DNA from: Candidatus Doudnabacteria bacterium | Lineage (GTDB): Bacteria; Patescibacteriota; JABMPQ01; JAGQLO01 | Direction of reading: 5' to 3' | DNA length: 46,899 nt | Assembly: GCA_020429185.1 (NCBI GenBank) | Contig: JAGQLO010000007.1 | Coordinates: 1 to 46,899 of the forward strand | Shown here: positions 16,503 through 25,000 of the stretch, in pieces | How the letters are laid out: each line of letters begins with the position of its first letter | How positions within the stretch are numbered: position 1 is the first letter of the stretch | Made by a program: the position numbers and the translations under genes | Notes under the pieces: model-generated | What the model saw: only the letters and a program-made list of their open reading frames with translations | Database searches by the model: none | What the model was told of the DNA's origin: nothing

Positions 16503-17231
16503 CTATTCCTTGTCTCCTTCTCCAGCAGCTTCGGCAGCGTCATCTCCACCCTCCTTCTTCTCGTCACCTTCAGCTGCTCCTTCTTCACCTTCTTCCTTCT
16601 CTACCCCTTCAACAGAAGCGACGTCACCTTCAACAGCTTCATCAAGTGCCTCCATTTCTGCTTCGGTACGTGGAGCCTCTACGGTTGCCACGGTGTCATT
16701 TTCTCCATGTCCAATAATCTCCGCTCCTTCTGGAAGTACAATATCTCCCACCACGATTGCATCTTCAAAGGTCTTCAACGCAGAAATGTCTACCACAAGC
16801 TCGCGAGGAAGTGCAGTAGGTACAGCCTTGATCTCGAGCTCTGTAATCACACGCACAAGTGTTCCACCTTCATCACGAACCGCAGAAGATGTTCCCATAA
16901 ATGCAACGGGCACTGGAGCTGTAATCTCCTTCGTAAGGTCAATACGCCAAAAGTCCACGTGAATTGGTGCTTCGTTACGTGGGTCAAATGCGATTTCCTT
17001 AATAAGCACTGGGTGCTCTGCTCCGTTTAGTGTCAGCGTGACAACCTGCGCCTCTCCTGCGCGCTCGTAGGTTCGCTTGAAATCGAGAGAGTCTACAGAA
17101 AGGATGGTTGGCTCTGTACCAACGCCGTAAAGAACGCCTGCAACCCGTCCTTCCTCTCGGAGAGCCTGGTTCGCGCGACGCCCGGTTGCTTCACGTGGTG
17201 AAGCTTCGAGTGAGATGGTTGTTGCAGTCAT
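16503..17231 (-). CDS. rplY: 50S ribosomal protein L25 (long CTC form)
   Basis: 242 residues. L25/CTC binds 5S rRNA in the large subunit. The N-terminal L25 domain (about 5-95) begins LEASPREATGRRANQALREEGRVAGVLYG and contains APIHVDFWRIDL. A second beta domain (about 100-190) follows (PVPVAFMGTSSAVRDEGG; VDISALK; GDIVLPEGAEI). The last about 50 residues are a low-complexity Glu/Gly/Ala tail. The gene heads the V-ATPase operon, 9 bases before atpH, and has a clear promoter (17280-17307). Confidence 0.95.
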   Translation of the reverse strand: MTATTISLEASPREATGRRANQALREEGRVAGVLYGVGTEPTILSVDSLDFKRTYERAGEAQVVTLTLNGAEHPVLIKEIAFDPRNEAPIHVDFWRIDLTKEITAPVPVAFMGTSSAVRDEGGTLVRVITELEIKAVPTALPRELVVDISALKTFEDAIVVGDIVLPEGAEIIGHGENDTVATVEAPRTEAEMEALDEAVEGDVASVEGVEKEEGEEGAAEGDEKKEGGDDAAEAAGEGDKE

Positions 17232-17279
17232 ACCTTGTCGTACAAAAAAATATGGTCGTGTTCAGAATGAAACGCGGCG

Positions 17280-17307
17280 ATTATAACAGTGATACAGAAG
17301 GATGCAA
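17280..17307 (-). promoter_or_regulatory. Promoter of the rplY-V-ATPase operon
   Basis: On the minus strand TTGCAT (17302-17307), 16 bases, and a perfect TATAAT (17280-17285). It lies about 48 bases upstream of the rplY ATG. No other promoter of this quality was seen before the ATPase genes, so about 11.4 kb may depend on it. Confidence 0.75.
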
Positions 17308-17342
17308 GGCTTTTTTGAGCTTAATAACTTCCCCCTTAATAC

Positions 17343-17365
17343 AAAACTGACCCACGCGGGGTCAG
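17343..17365 (-). terminator. Terminator of the zinc-ribbon gene
   Basis: CTGACCC-loop of 5-GGGTCAG (17347-17353 with 17359-17365), followed on the minus strand by TTTTG. It sits between the stop at 17399 and the rplY promoter, separating the two units. Confidence 0.65.
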
Positions 17366-17398
17366 CTTTGCCTGATTCCTTCACGAATGGGTCTGCCT

Positions 17399-17764
17399 TC
17401 AATCTTGTGAAACATGCATCTTTGGACGCACAAGATCTTTCAATGAGACGTACACATCAAGAATATGGTCAGCGGTGATAGCTGTCCCGCTTCGGAAACG
17501 CGCTGCGTCGTAATAGGTCAGATCTGTAACAAGCCCAAGTGAGCTAATCCCGCCATTCTCCTCTACTAAGGTGGACACGATAGAGCTTCTGCAGCCGTTA
17601 CATTCATGAAACAAGAAGTAGCCCCCTTCTTTTTCCGCCACAATGCGAGCCTCAATTGGGCTGTATTCGGAACGACATCCTGGGCACGAAGCCGTCCAAC
17701 GTTGGGACTCTGCTCCATATGGACCTTCTATTGCTCCTTGCGAAGCTGGAAATGACGGTTGCAT
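17399..17764 (-). CDS. Small zinc-ribbon protein of unknown function, 121 aa
   Basis: Two Cys-x2-Cys knuckles, at residues 27/30 (SCPGC) and 55/58 (ECNGC), form a likely zinc ribbon, with a short beta hairpin (GGYFLFHE) between them. The C-terminal half has an acidic stretch and a helix ending KDLVRPKMHVSQD. No signal peptide or TM helix. The layout suits a small nucleic-acid or protein-binding adaptor; no specific family is claimed. It has its own promoter (17816-17844) and terminator, so it is a single-gene unit. The 5' untranslated region would be about 45 bases. Confidence 0.75.
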   Translation of the reverse strand: MQPSFPASQGAIEGPYGAESQRWTASCPGCRSEYSPIEARIVAEKEGGYFLFHECNGCRSSIVSTLVEENGGISSLGLVTDLTYYDAARFRSGTAITADHILDVYVSLKDLVRPKMHVSQD

Positions 17765-17815
17765 AGGCTCTGACTATGTATGTTGTGTTTTTGTGCGCTG
17801 TTCTAGCGTTTTTAT

Positions 17816-17844
17816 ATAATATCACAAATTGACGTTTATGTCCA
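17816..17844 (-). promoter_or_regulatory. Promoter of the zinc-ribbon gene
   Basis: On the minus strand TGGACA (17839-17844), 17 bases, TATTAT (17816-17821): one mismatch in each box and optimal spacing, in an AT-rich stretch. Confidence 0.7.
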
Positions 17845-17864
17845 TTTAGGGTGTGAACTTTTTT

Positions 17865-17900
17865 ACAAAAGAAAAAGCCGGTCGGGGAATCCCCTTCCGG
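17865..17900 (-). terminator. Terminator of the rodA/66-aa unit
   Basis: Minus-strand hairpin CCGG-2-GGGG-loop-CCCC-2-CCGG (17878-17900) followed by TTTTTCTTTTGT, the same tail as at 2006-2017. Confidence 0.8.
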
Positions 17901-17944
17901 TCTTGTGGCCACTTCTGGCCTAGGCTCGACGTGCGAGCGCGCGA

Positions 17945-18145
17945 TCAGATCTCGTCTTCGGGGTCGCCGCCGTTCGACTGGAACATGGCGCACACGTCGC
18001 AGTTCGGGTCGCTGCACCGGCCCCCGAGCGCGGCGAGCAGGCCGCCCGGGATCTGGATCGCGATCGTCCGCCGCGACACGCCCGCGTGCTGGGTGAGAAC
18101 GCCCATGGCCGCGGCGAGCTGCTCGTCGGTGATCTGCGACGCCAC
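17945..18145 (-). CDS. Tiny Cys-containing orphan protein downstream of rodA, 66 aa
   Basis: No family recognised. The GTG start at 18145 has GAGG 8 bases upstream. The protein has an N-terminal helix (ITDEQLAAAMGVLTQHAGV), a central hydrophobic part with a Pro-Gly turn (IQIPGGLLAALGG), and a Cys cluster C-x4-C-x2-C (CSDPNCDVC), then an acidic end. It lies 26 bases after the rodA stop and shares its terminator. G+C is about 65-77% in sampled 60-base lines, against about 45% in the adjacent end of rodA. An overlapping 83-codon frame starting right at the rodA stop is Arg/Ser/Ala-rich and looks like a GC-driven shadow. Coding status rests on the SD, the composition and the terminator. Confidence 0.5.
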   Translation of the reverse strand: MASQITDEQLAAAMGVLTQHAGVSRRTIAIQIPGGLLAALGGRCSDPNCDVCAMFQSNGGDPEDEI

Positions 18146-18171
18146 GAGGTGCGCCTCGAGAATTTCGTCAT

Positions 18172-19281
18172 TTAGCGGCCTAGCTTTTCTTTTGGTTTTC
18201 CCTCTTGCGCAACCAGCTGCAACACTCCAAGCAACAAGAATGTGGTGACCATCGATGTTCCTCCGTAAGACACGAGCGGAAGAGGCACACCCGTCACCGG
18301 AAACAGTCCCATATTCATACCTACGTTAATCACGAACTGATATGCGAGCATCACCACCACTCCAACGGCAAGCATGAGCCCGTACTCAGTACTTGCTCCT
18401 CGCGCGATCGCAATCCCCCTCCAAAGCAACACAAAGAAAATACCGAGTAACAGTCCCGCACCAATAAACCCGAGCTCCTCTGCAATCACAGCAAAAATAA
18501 AGTCGGTGTGCTGCTCAGGCAAAAAGCGCAGCTGACTTTGTGATCCGTGCCCAAGTCCTCTTCCTAGAAATTGTCCTGACCCCACAGCGATTTTCGACTG
18601 AATGAGGTTATACCCTTGCCCAAGAGGATCCGCTTCCGGATTCAAGAAGCTCACAATACGCGCCTTCTGATAGTCTTGAAGCACAAACGCCCACGCTCCG
18701 CCCGCCACCACCGCGGCTGAGAGAAACAGACCAACAACAAATCGCTTCTTCAACCCAGACAATAAGAGCAGCGCGCCCCAACACACCACATACACAAGTG
18801 CCGTTCCAAGGTCTGGCTGCAACAACATGAGCGCCACAGGCAGGAGCACTAACAGTCCCGACACCCATACGAATTGAAACCGAGATGGCTTTGCTGCCAC
18901 CGCTGCAAAATACTTTGCCAAGATGAGTAAGATGATCACCTTTCCTACCTCTGCAGGCTGAAACTGGAAGCTTCCAAGTGAGAACCATCCTCGTGTTCCT
19001 CGAATCGGCGCTGTAAACAACACGGCTGTCAGAACAACGAGCAGTCCTCCATAGAGCGGATAGGCATAGCGCTTTAGCACCTCGGTCGAAAATGACATCG
19101 AGATGAAAAAGAGGATGACCCCAATTCCAATCGCAATAAGCTGCGTGGAGACAAGACCCGCATCTACCGCTCCGCGCGCGGTCGTCGAAGCAATTCCAAT
19201 CACGCCAAGCGTCACCAACAATGCCGTGCACGTAGCGAGCACTGGATCGATCTTTTTGAGGCGGCGAAGAAAGCGAAACAT
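18172..19281 (-). CDS. rodA: Rod-shape peptidoglycan glycosyltransferase RodA (SEDS family)
   Basis: 369 residues, about ten TM helices. SEDS proteins polymerise lipid II glycan chains during elongation, paired with a class B PBP (none lies in this window). Family marks include RGTRGWFSLGSFQFQPAEVGK, the catalytic-Asp block LLQPDLGTAL, QSKIAVGSGQFLGRGLGHGSQSQLRFLPEQHTDFIFAVIAEELGF in the large extracytoplasmic loop, and the final GVPLPLVSYGGTSM motif. The GLGHGSQSQL...HTDFIF pattern favours RodA over FtsW. It is divergent from the SPFH gene. Confidence 0.95.
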   Translation of the reverse strand: MFRFLRRLKKIDPVLATCTALLVTLGVIGIASTTARGAVDAGLVSTQLIAIGIGVILFFISMSFSTEVLKRYAYPLYGGLLVVLTAVLFTAPIRGTRGWFSLGSFQFQPAEVGKVIILLILAKYFAAVAAKPSRFQFVWVSGLLVLLPVALMLLQPDLGTALVYVVCWGALLLLSGLKKRFVVGLFLSAAVVAGGAWAFVLQDYQKARIVSFLNPEADPLGQGYNLIQSKIAVGSGQFLGRGLGHGSQSQLRFLPEQHTDFIFAVIAEELGFIGAGLLLGIFFVLLWRGIAIARGASTEYGLMLAVGVVVMLAYQFVINVGMNMGLFPVTGVPLPLVSYGGTSMVTTFLLLGVLQLVAQEGKPKEKLGR

Positions 19282-19340
19282 ATTCCTCTAGTTTGGTATG
19301 AGATGAAGCCCCTGTCTAGCATGCCGCTAGCAGCGTCTGT

Positions 19341-19370
19341 TTGAATTTACTACAGTACAAGCACTATCTT
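19341..19370 (+). promoter_or_regulatory. Probable promoter of the SPFH gene
   Basis: TTGAAT (19341-19346), 18 bases, TATCTT (19365-19370), 12 bases before the ATG at 19383. The boxes are moderate; a short leader without an SD matches the other genes. Confidence 0.45.
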
Positions 19371-19382
19371 TCTTTCTCGCGT

Positions 19383-20150
19383 ATGTCATTTCTTCTCGTA
19401 CCACTCCTGATCCTGGGGTTCATCCTGCTCATCAGTATTAAGCAGGTCAACGAATTCCAGCGCGGCGTGAAGTTTACCTTTGGAAGGTTTTCCAAAATAG
19501 CGCAGCCAGGTTGGCGCATTGTCCTTCCTGTCTTCCAGCAAATGGTTCGTGTCGACATTCGCGTGAAGACTGTGGACGTCCCTCTTCAGGAAGCCATCAC
19601 CAAAGACAACGTGTCGGCAAAGATCAATGCGGTGATCTATTACAAGGTGCAAGATGCGGCAAAGGCTTTTCTTGAAGTTGAAAACTTTCAGTTTGCTGTA
19701 AGTCAGTTGGCACAGACCACCATGCGTAACGTGTCGGGTGAATTCGACCTCGACCAGCTCTTGGCAAACCGAGATGCTGCCGCTGAGCGCATTCGTGAAA
19801 TTGTCGACAAGCAGACGGATCCATGGGGCATCAAAGTGGAAAGCGTGGAGCTGAAGGACATCACGCTTCCTGAAGACATGCAGCGCGTGATTGCCAAGCA
19901 AGCGGAAGCGGAACGAGAAAAGCGTGCCGTGATCATTAAGTCAGAGGGTGAGTTCACTGCTTCGCAGAAATTGGCAGAAGCCGCTGAGAAGCTAAACAAG
20001 CAGCCTGGTGCCCTTCACCTTCGTACACTGAACACCTTGAATGATTTGTCTTCGGACCAGTCGAACACCGTGATCTTCGCTGTTCCACTCGAGATCTTAC
20101 GCGCCTTCGAAGCGTTTGGTGACTCATTTGGAAACAAGAATCGACAGTAG
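19383..20150 (+). CDS. SPFH/Band 7 membrane protein (slipin/stomatin-like), 255 aa
   Basis: One N-terminal hydrophobic anchor (MSFLLVPLLILGFILLISI) is followed by the SPFH domain: VNEFQRGVKFTFGRFSKIAQPGWRI, then VRVDIRVKTVDVPLQEAITKDNVSAKINAVIYYKV, then the flotillin-like helical arm (EAEREKRAVIIKSEGEFTASQKLAEAAEKL). Such proteins assemble into large oligomers and organise membrane proteases or microdomains. Slipins often neighbour an NfeD protease partner; none is seen here. The ATG at 19383 is preferred because the open frame upstream runs through the promoter. Confidence 0.92.
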   Translation: MSFLLVPLLILGFILLISIKQVNEFQRGVKFTFGRFSKIAQPGWRIVLPVFQQMVRVDIRVKTVDVPLQEAITKDNVSAKINAVIYYKVQDAAKAFLEVENFQFAVSQLAQTTMRNVSGEFDLDQLLANRDAAAERIREIVDKQTDPWGIKVESVELKDITLPEDMQRVIAKQAEAEREKRAVIIKSEGEFTASQKLAEAAEKLNKQPGALHLRTLNTLNDLSSDQSNTVIFAVPLEILRAFEAFGDSFGNKNRQ

Positions 20151-20162
20151 CTTCGACTGAGA

Positions 20163-20197
20163 TAAAAAAAACGACCGGCTCAAGCCGGCGTTTTTTT
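20163..20197. terminator. Bidirectional terminator between the SPFH gene and the convergent gene
   Basis: CCGGC-TCAA-GCCGG (20175-20188) flanked by eight A on the left and seven T on the right, so it can end transcription from both sides. Confidence 0.88.
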
Positions 20198-20210
20198 GTT
20201 GCGCGTGCCC

Positions 20211-21098
20211 TTATTGAATATTCCCGAGAAGATTTTCCAGCTCAAACGGATTCACAAGCACCTCTACCTCTACACGCGTTACCCCTTGAAGACGTTCTTG
20301 CCAACGCACCTCAAAGGGTGATGTTCCGTTTGCGGGAACTCCGGATACCGTTGCTCCATTTAATCCCACAAGCGCTCCACTTGCATTGTACGCAGACACA
20401 ATAAGATCTGCTGTTGAAAGCTGAAACGACGAAGCGTTCCGCAATATTCCAGAAACGACGCTTCGTTGTTCGCCGTTTGCATCCGGCTCTAGTTCGTGGA
20501 GCACATCCTCTACTCCCGTCAGGATATCAATCTCTCGGTCGAATTGTTCAAATGCGACTGGCTCTAGTGAGATGCTTGCTTGCGCGGCCACATCGGTAGT
20601 ATCGATTTGAAATTCTACGATCCCTTGCTCTGTTTCTGGTGGAAGGAACGTTGTTCCTTTACGAGAACCAACGGTGACGCCAGCCGCATCGAGCAACACA
20701 AGCTCATAATCGAGCTCTGTGAGCCCCCAATCAGGATCTGTGTTTCGCACACGAGCAAGCACATCATATCGCTCTACAACCGTTGATGTTTCTGCGAGCG
20801 GAACCGCATTGCGAATCGGCTGAAGACTTACTACCTGTACTTCAAAATCAGCAGGCGGACCAACAGGCGTAACCGGCACCGGTTCTGGTGCTTGTGTGAA
20901 GAACCAATACGCACCCCAGCCCGCGAGGCCAACGATCACAAGAACCGAAAGACCCATGATCATCATGCGTGCATTCCCCTGCAAAAATCCCATGCGTCGC
21001 TCCAACTTAATCTTTCCCTCGAATTCTTTCTCGATGGCTTTTTGCTGCTCTTCGACTGTTGGGAGTGCTTTGTCGTCTGATCCTGGCAAGAGTGCCAT
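20211..21098 (-). CDS. Membrane-anchored beta-sandwich protein of unknown function, 295 aa
   Basis: The order is: a cytoplasmic N-terminal helix of about 45 residues rich in Lys/Glu; one TM helix near 49-66 (MIMGLSVLVIVGLAGWGAYWFF); a Pro-rich linker (PEPVPVTPVGPP); and about 215 extracytoplasmic residues. The latter hold two similar beta regions with phrases such as YDVLARVRNTDPDWGLTELDYELVLLDAAGVTVGS and RSVVSGILRNASSFQLSTADLIVSAYNASGALVG. Both resemble FxLYD/DUF3426-type domains describing comparison of extracytoplasmic strands, but I claim no function. The ATG at 21098 gives the balanced N-terminus. The extended -10 at 21125 lies 26 bases upstream. Confidence 0.78.
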   Translation of the reverse strand: MALLPGSDDKALPTVEEQQKAIEKEFEGKIKLERRMGFLQGNARMMIMGLSVLVIVGLAGWGAYWFFTQAPEPVPVTPVGPPADFEVQVVSLQPIRNAVPLAETSTVVERYDVLARVRNTDPDWGLTELDYELVLLDAAGVTVGSRKGTTFLPPETEQGIVEFQIDTTDVAAQASISLEPVAFEQFDREIDILTGVEDVLHELEPDANGEQRSVVSGILRNASSFQLSTADLIVSAYNASGALVGLNGATVSGVPANGTSPFEVRWQERLQGVTRVEVEVLVNPFELENLLGNIQ

Positions 21099-21124
21099 AC
21101 GTGTTTTGTGTTGAAGGTGTACAG

Positions 21125-21133
21125 AGTGTAGCA
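21125..21133 (-). promoter_or_regulatory. Extended -10 promoter element TGCTACACT for the 20211-21098 gene
   Basis: The minus strand reads TGC-TACACT, with TACACT at 21125-21130. The same nonamer precedes the 25704 gene and dnaE. No convincing -35 is seen at 17 bases. Confidence 0.5.
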
Positions 21134-21177
21134 GGTTTTTTTCTTCACAAGGCAGCGAGCGCCACAACGTACATCTC

Positions 21178-21206
21178 TTTACAATCACACATATTCGTGC
21201 TATTAT
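21178..21206 (+). promoter_or_regulatory. Promoter of the DUF948-like/YtxH pair
   Basis: TTTACA (21178-21183), 17 bases, TATTAT (21201-21206). One mismatch in each box and optimal spacing. The leader before the ATG at 21237 is about 25 bases. Confidence 0.75.
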
Positions 21207-21236
21207 TTATCCATCATTCAGATTGAACACACACGT

Positions 21237-21572
21237 ATGTTTGATGAAAGTAAAGACATTCTCTGGCTCGCAATCGCCATCTCGGTGATTGGCGTATCAG
21301 GATTTCTCTCCTATCTCTTGCTTCACACGGCCCATTTGGTGCGCGAAAGTAAGCGAACTGTTGAAGATGTGAATGGAAAACTGAAGCGCGTTGATCCTGC
21401 TCTCGACGCCATTACAAAGGCGCTCGAAGAAGCAAGCGTGGCCGTTACCTCACTTCGCGAAAACGTCATTGAGCCAATCGCGAGTATCGGAGGTGTCATC
21501 AAGAGTTTTTCCTCTATCAAAGGTGCGCTCGGTCGCTTTGGTAAGATGACCTCAGGAGATAATTCACAATAG
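21237..21572 (+). CDS. Single-pass DUF948-like protein, 111 aa
   Basis: An N-terminal TM helix (ILWLAIAISVIGVSGFLSYLLLH) is followed by a charged heptad-like helix (VRESKRTVEDVNGKLKRVDPALDAITKALEEA) and a short Gly/Ser tail. The arrangement matches DUF948 proteins, which often precede YtxH genes, as here. The function of these stress- or envelope-related small proteins is unknown. It is 23 bases before the YtxH gene and shares its promoter and terminator. Confidence 0.75.
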   Translation: MFDESKDILWLAIAISVIGVSGFLSYLLLHTAHLVRESKRTVEDVNGKLKRVDPALDAITKALEEASVAVTSLRENVIEPIASIGGVIKSFSSIKGALGRFGKMTSGDNSQ

Positions 21573-21595
21573 CTTTACGTATTAATCACCCTTTT

Positions 21596-21895
21596 ATGTC
21601 ACACAACTGTAACGGTAACGACGCTGGTTCATTCGCCATTGGAGCACTCGTTGGTGCGGTCATTGGTGGAGTCGCTGCCCTCTTGCTTGCCCCACAGTCT
21701 GGAGAAGAAACACGCAAGCAAATTAAGTCAAAAGCGCAGGAAGCGCGTGTACGAGCTGATCTCGCGATGATGGAAGGTCGCGATCTCGCAGAATACGCGG
21801 GAGACGCTGCTCGGGACATGAAGCGCAAGGCACACCACCTCAAGCATGAAGCAAAGCACAAGCTTGAAGACATGCGCGACGGCGACAACGCCTAA
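21596..21895 (+). CDS. YtxH-like protein, 99 aa
   Basis: The family mark is a Gly-rich single TM helix, FAIGALVGAVIGGVAALLLAP, followed by QSGEETRKQIKSKAQEA. A long amphipathic Lys/Arg/Glu-rich helix then runs to the C-terminus with several His. YtxH proteins are associated with stress in Bacillus but have no established biochemical role. It forms a two-gene unit with the DUF948-like gene. Confidence 0.88.
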   Translation: MSHNCNGNDAGSFAIGALVGAVIGGVAALLLAPQSGEETRKQIKSKAQEARVRADLAMMEGRDLAEYAGDAARDMKRKAHHLKHEAKHKLEDMRDGDNA

Positions 21896-21904
21896 CCACA
21901 CACA

Positions 21905-21932
21905 ACAGCCGCGGAATGCGGCTGTTTGTTTT
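21905..21932 (+). terminator. Terminator of the DUF948-like/YtxH unit
   Basis: ACAGCCGC-GGAAT-GCGGCTGT (21905-21925) followed by TTGTTTT. An 8-bp stem with a clear T-tract. Confidence 0.88.
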
Positions 21933-21947
21933 GCGGGCAACACACCT

Positions 21948-21975
21948 TTGCTGTGGGCATCGACACTGATATGAT
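21948..21975 (+). promoter_or_regulatory. Promoter of giant gene 1
   Basis: TTGCTG (21948-21953), 16 bases, TATGAT (21970-21975). The start at 22024 is about 42 bases past the probable transcription start, with a pyrimidine-rich rather than SD-like leader. Confidence 0.55.
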
Positions 21976-22023
21976 GATGTGACTGACTACTTCGTTTGTT
22001 CGCTATTTCGTTAGCCCTCCCCT

Positions 22024-25000
22024 ATGCCGGAGCCACGACCGTATCAAACAACCACAAAACAACGCACAACCAGCAAAGCAGGTGTCGCGACGCTCATTGT
22101 TGCCCTCGTTGCGATTGCAGGAGGTGTAGCCGGATGGCTCGCCCTGAATGCGGTTTCACCATTGCGCGAACTTTCCGAGGATGAAGTTGCAGAATCATGG
22201 ACCGACATACCTGGAACCATTTGGGAACATCGTATTGATATTGACGGTAGCGTCTCACCTTCCGACGTGTTTACGCGTGTTGACGCCTCTTCTGGAAATC
22301 TAATTGCTGAAAACACACTTGCGATTTCACCCTGGGATGCCCCCTATCTTTCTGGTGTAGTCGGAGATACGAGCCCATCTCCTGATCAAGAAGACTCAAC
22401 TCAGGCCTTTCGTGACGGAGGCGAAGCATTCCCACACGGATCTGTCACGTCCGGTTCTCGTCCAGCATCAGAAATAGATGATCTCTCTTTCTGTCCCGTC
22501 GAGATTCGTGAAGCTCTTAGTGGAGAAGAGCGGCCCCAAGCCCGCATTGCCTTTTGGGAACAAGATGAAGAAATGTCGTTTGATCGTGTACCTAGCCTAG
22601 GATCATACGGACTGACTGGGGGTCGCCGAAGTAGCTTTAATGCAGATGCGCGCACAGGCTCCGCCTACAGTATGTCGCTTTTCGCTCCGGAATCTGGTGT
22701 GCCATTTAATGACCAAAAGAGTGTTTCACTCTCGTATTTTGCAAACATCGTATTCTTTAACGATGAAGGTCGTCGTATTCCTATCGATACCACCGTGGAT
22801 GATCGATTTGAACCTGTCTGGCGAGCAACCAACCCAAGATCACTCCTCCTGAACAACAACCCAGACAGAGCCAATGATCAAAACTGGTTCGAGTTCGTTC
22901 CGATGCGTCCTGGAGTTGTGAAAATTTCGGCTGAAATTTGTGGTTTGACCGTCTGGCGCGAGATCAACATTACACGTCAGTGGTCCGGGCTCGACAACCT
23001 TTCAGGGTGGCCAGCTACCAACGTGCCCGCATTTGACCCAGAGATCATGACGCGTCGCGTCTTTGAGCCTTCCATCTCGGAAGATCTCGTTGAGAACATG
23101 CAAGAAGGTGTGAATGACGAACGTGGATTGTCTACATTCCCGTTCCAATATCAACTTTCTCTCCCCTCTGACCAATATCGAGGTACAGGGCAAGTTGGTG
23201 CCTATCTTGGCGATCCTGACTATCTCGAGCACCTCGAGAGTGATTATCTCGTTGAGGGCTGCACAAGCATGGATGGTGGAATCACATGGGACTGGTGTGA
23301 TGAAGCAACTGTGTCTGAGCTCGCGGGAGAACAACGTATCAGCCTCTTCACACTTGAAGGAGAGTTTATACGTCCAGAGACTATTGAAACTATCGATCCC
23401 GTTCTCCGTCTTTCTATTTCGGTACGAAAGCCTGATCGTGTGACCTATCAATCACATGAAACGAATGAGCATATTCTTCCGGGAGGTCGACGTGCACTTA
23501 CTCTCGATCACCTCTCCCCTCACCCATACCTCAAGGGAACCTTTCGAGGTGGTCCTCCGGAGGCTGATGACGCAAGTAAGGTTTGGGGTACAGAACACGG
23601 CCTCGATGGCAACGAATCTGCCATCCGAGATCTAAAGGATCGTTACCTCTCGGTTTCGAGTCGCCCTGAACAGCCAGGAGCAAACAAAGTGGTGTACTGG
23701 AATGGTCTTGATGCACCATTTACAGACGAGGATCGCGCACGTGCTGAATACAGCATTTCGGTTCCTGCCGGATACGAAATCCCAGACTCACTCGAGGAAA
23801 ACGATGCGTACATGCGCAAAGTCGGAACAAGCCTGACGATCGCGTATGGTGCACGTGAAGGCGATGTTGTCATTGAGGAATGTCGCGGGTATCCAAACGA
23901 AAACCCAGACCTCCGTCCAGAGACCTACTCCATCCTCGATACGCTCGGCCAAGGTGCAAATCCATTTGAACCACGCCAGATTCGAACCTACTGTGAGAAG
24001 CTCGAAGCGAACGAGCCCGGTGCTGTTGCCGCCTCTACGGTCGTCACTGTTATTCGACCCGCACAAGATCAACGAGATCCATCGAACTGCGTTGAAGAAA
24101 ATGATATATCTGCTGGATGTGCGCGCTATGGACGCAAGCCAAGTGCCGATGGTTTTGAGAATGCCGACACCGACATGACGACAGCCCTCATCCTTCCTGC
24201 AAACTCGCTCGATGTCCAAACAACAACGCTACAGGTGTTAATTCCAGATCGGGATATCTCCGACCAAGGAGAAATCGATGACCTTATTGACGATGTTGAA
24301 GACGACAATGCTGCAGATGATCTCGCCGACGAGTTTCCTGGGTTCGTTGACCCACTTAATCCCCCAGGACAGCCTGGTATTGACCCTGTGAATCCTGGAC
24401 TCGATCTTCCAGACTTTGATCCAAACCTCGTACCTGGTGGCATCCTTAACCCAGGCGATATGGATTTGAATGCGGAAATCATTCATCGAGGTGCAACGCG
24501 CGCCATCGTTCGGTTCGATGATCCCCGAACAACGCCCGAACAACAAGCAGAAGACTTGACCTTCTTGTACGCTCCGACAATTCCCGGAGTTGAGCCAGGT
24601 GCAGAAGGACACCAGTCTGCAACGATCTACTCAGATGATCAGGGTTTCTATGTTGTCCTCGAAGGGCTCGAAGGCGGTGGGTTTGACGACGTGGATGAAG
24701 TTGCAGGATCTGAAGATGAACTCGTCAATGGGCGTAAAGACTACTACTTCCAGGTGCGTGCTGGAGAGTTTACAACGCAGATCTTGAGCTTCTTCACCCT
24801 CAATCGTCGACAAGCCATCTTGTACATCTACGGCCTCGTATTTGGAGACGAGTTCTCTGCAGGATTTGAAGAAGAAATCGCGGATGGCTTTGACTACACA
24901 GCACTCCGTGGTGGTGGCCCCGCCTTCTTCTACGATCCACCAGCACAGGAGCCGCTCTCACTCGCAGGTGTGAAATATGCCCTCATGAATGACCCACTTC

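Noticed and set aside
17920-18171. 83-codon frame starting exactly at the rodA stop
   Set aside because: The composition is Arg/Ser/Ala/Thr-driven, typical of a shadow frame in GC-rich DNA; the other frame has an SD and a balanced composition.
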